This document shows, one piece after another, positions 13,717 through 14,552 of a stretch of DNA of 14,552 bases (the first letter of the stretch is position 1; every line of letters begins with the position of its first letter). A program made the position numbers and the translations under genes. Source of the stretch: SOIA01 sp050116035 (GTDB lineage: Bacteria; Acidobacteriota; Aminicenantia; Aminicenantales; Aminicenantaceae); assembly GCA_050116035.1 (NCBI GenBank), contig JASFPJ010000052.1:1-14552 (forward strand). Reading direction: 5' to 3'. The notes below the pieces were generated by a model. It worked only from the letters and a program-made list of their open reading frames with translations. It made no database searches and was not told where the DNA came from.

Positions 13717-14403
13717 TCAGACCACTTTCCCTCTTTCAAGGCGTTCTCGGATCTTCATCCGCGCCTTGAAGAGCTGTGATTTGGATGTGCCTACCGAACA
13801 CCCCAACATCGGCGCGATTTCTTCATGTTTGAAGCCCTGGACATCATGAAGCAGAAAAATTGTCTTCATCCTTGTTGGCAGGCTATGTATGGCATCATCC
13901 AGTGATTTTTTCATGAGTCTATCACTGGATGTGGCTGTGTCTTTACCGATCCTTTCTTTCACGTTGTTCAACGGAACCGTTCTCTGAACCTGGCTCTTGG
14001 TCCCCCGCAGGTAGCCAAAACAAGTATTCACCGCGATCCGGTACATCCAACTGACAAAAGTCTCTGTCTTCCGGAGTGTTTTGAGATTGGAGAAAATCTT
14101 GAGAAAAACATCCTGGAGTAGGTCTTCGGCAACTTCTCTGTTGGCGGTGTAGCGATAAATCAGACTGAACAGAGGGCGGTTGAAGCGATCGTAAATGGCC
14201 TCCATCGCTTGAGCATCCCCGCTGCGGCTTCGGTTGATCCAGTCTTCAAGAAGAGAAGCATCCTGGAGATTGGATTCCTCAGCCAAGTTGTCTTTTTTGT
14301 GAGCCATGATAAAAACTGTATATGCAAGACCCATTTTAACAAATTGCACAGCATTTCTGCCATTCAAACATTCCATGGCTTCGATCGCTATGGCGTACGA
14401 CAT
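13717..14403 (-). CDS. ECF-family RNA polymerase sigma factor
   Basis: A sigma70-family factor with only regions 2 and 4. Region 2 covers about residues 65-135 (YDRFNRPLFSLIYRYTANRE, EDLLQDVFLKIF, FVSWMYRIAVNTCFGYLR). Region 4 covers about 165-225 (SLPTRMKTIFLLHDVQGF, HEEIAPMLGCSVGTSKSQL, FKARMKIRERL), with a helix-turn-helix for the -35 box. The length from the ATG at 14403 is 228 aa, which leaves a 32-residue N-terminal piece that is unusual for ECF factors. The ATG of codon 33 (14307) would give a typical protein but has no ribosome binding site, whereas GAGGAG lies 9 nt before 14403. It heads an operon with the anti-sigma factor and the DUF4097 protein. Confidence 0.93.
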   Translation of the reverse strand: MSYAIAIEAMECLNGRNAVQFVKMGLAYTVFIMAHKKDNLAEESNLQDASLLEDWINRSRSGDAQAMEAIYDRFNRPLFSLIYRYTANREVAEDLLQDVFLKIFSNLKTLRKTETFVSWMYRIAVNTCFGYLRGTKSQVQRTVPLNNVKERIGKDTATSSDRLMKKSLDDAIHSLPTRMKTIFLLHDVQGFKHEEIAPMLGCSVGTSKSQLFKARMKIRERLERGKVV

Positions 14404-14422
14404 GTAGTTTTTCTCCTCAGTG

Positions 14423-14453
14423 CATAAGATGAAACAGAAGACTAAAAGGTTGC
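14423..14453 (-). promoter_or_regulatory. ECF-type promoter upstream of the sigma gene (probable autoregulation)
   Basis: On the minus strand GCAACC (14448-14453) followed by a T run, then 16 nt, then CATCTTATG (14423-14431). The AAC-type -35 and the C-x-TC-type -10 are characteristic of ECF sigma promoters, and ECF factors commonly transcribe their own operon. The predicted transcript would begin just before the GAGGAG ribosome binding site. The sequence right of 14460 is strongly AT-rich and may act as an UP element or hold a second sigma70 promoter. Confidence 0.5.
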
Positions 14454-14552
14454 CTGCGTTTTCATTTTTTTTCGAGATGAAAATATATTAATATTATTAA
14501 TTATTTTTCGTATAAATATTAATTTTATCAATTTTCAACTTGATTTTATTTA

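Noticed and set aside
14460..14552. AT-rich tract at the right edge as a replication origin or attachment site
   Set aside because: No DnaA-box series, direct repeats or integrase gene are visible; AT-richness alone fits a promoter region.
1..14552. CRISPR arrays, tRNA or rRNA genes
   Set aside because: No regularly spaced direct repeats, cloverleaf-like segments or rRNA sequence were recognised on either strand by eye.

Overview
The window looks like chromosomal DNA of a Gram-negative (diderm) bacterium with moderate G+C. Every convincing gene lies on the minus strand, so the biological order runs from right to left. The ADP-heptose gene points to lipopolysaccharide. The Tat-dependent [4Fe-4S] aldo/keto reductase, the ECF sigma/anti-sigma/DUF4097 trio and the b'/b-type ATP synthase together suggest the Acidobacteriota, possibly the Aminicenantia. 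That placement is inference from gene content and has not been tested by phylogeny.

Right part (about 14550 to 11945): an ECF sigma factor, a membrane-anchored zinc-finger anti-sigma factor and an exported DUF4097 beta-solenoid protein are tightly packed and end at a clear rho-independent terminator. An ECF-type promoter (GCAACC-N16-CATCTTA) lies just upstream of the sigma gene and suggests autoregulation. Next, behind its own sigma70-like promoter, comes a Tat-exported aldo/keto reductase with two C-terminal four-cysteine clusters. A single-domain response regulator follows, with a near-consensus promoter (TTGACA-N17-TAGAAT). Its phosphoacceptor Asp is replaced by Glu.

Middle (9484 to 7157): accD (acetyl-CoA carboxylase beta) and folC (folylpolyglutamate/dihydrofolate synthase) overlap by ATGA. 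Between folC and the ATP synthase genes lies a 226-bp spacer with a composite inverted repeat and REP-like palindromes. One palindrome copy has become the last codons of folC.

Left part (7156 to 750): a compact F1Fo ATP synthase operon in the order b', b, delta, alpha, gamma, beta, epsilon, with spacers of at most 8 nt or overlaps. Subunits a and c (atpB, atpE) are absent, so the Fo genes are split between loci. Epsilon is naturally short and lacks the C-terminal inhibitory helices. A YabB/TrmN6-type methyltransferase overlaps the end of epsilon. After a possible internal promoter comes an rfaE2-type ADP-heptose synthesis gene. A plus-strand terminator at the extreme left belongs to a convergent gene outside the window.

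Most of the window is housekeeping. The items that deserve a second look are the glutamate-for-aspartate receiver protein, the ECF-controlled beta-solenoid operon, the domain-minimal epsilon subunit and the REP-like elements.
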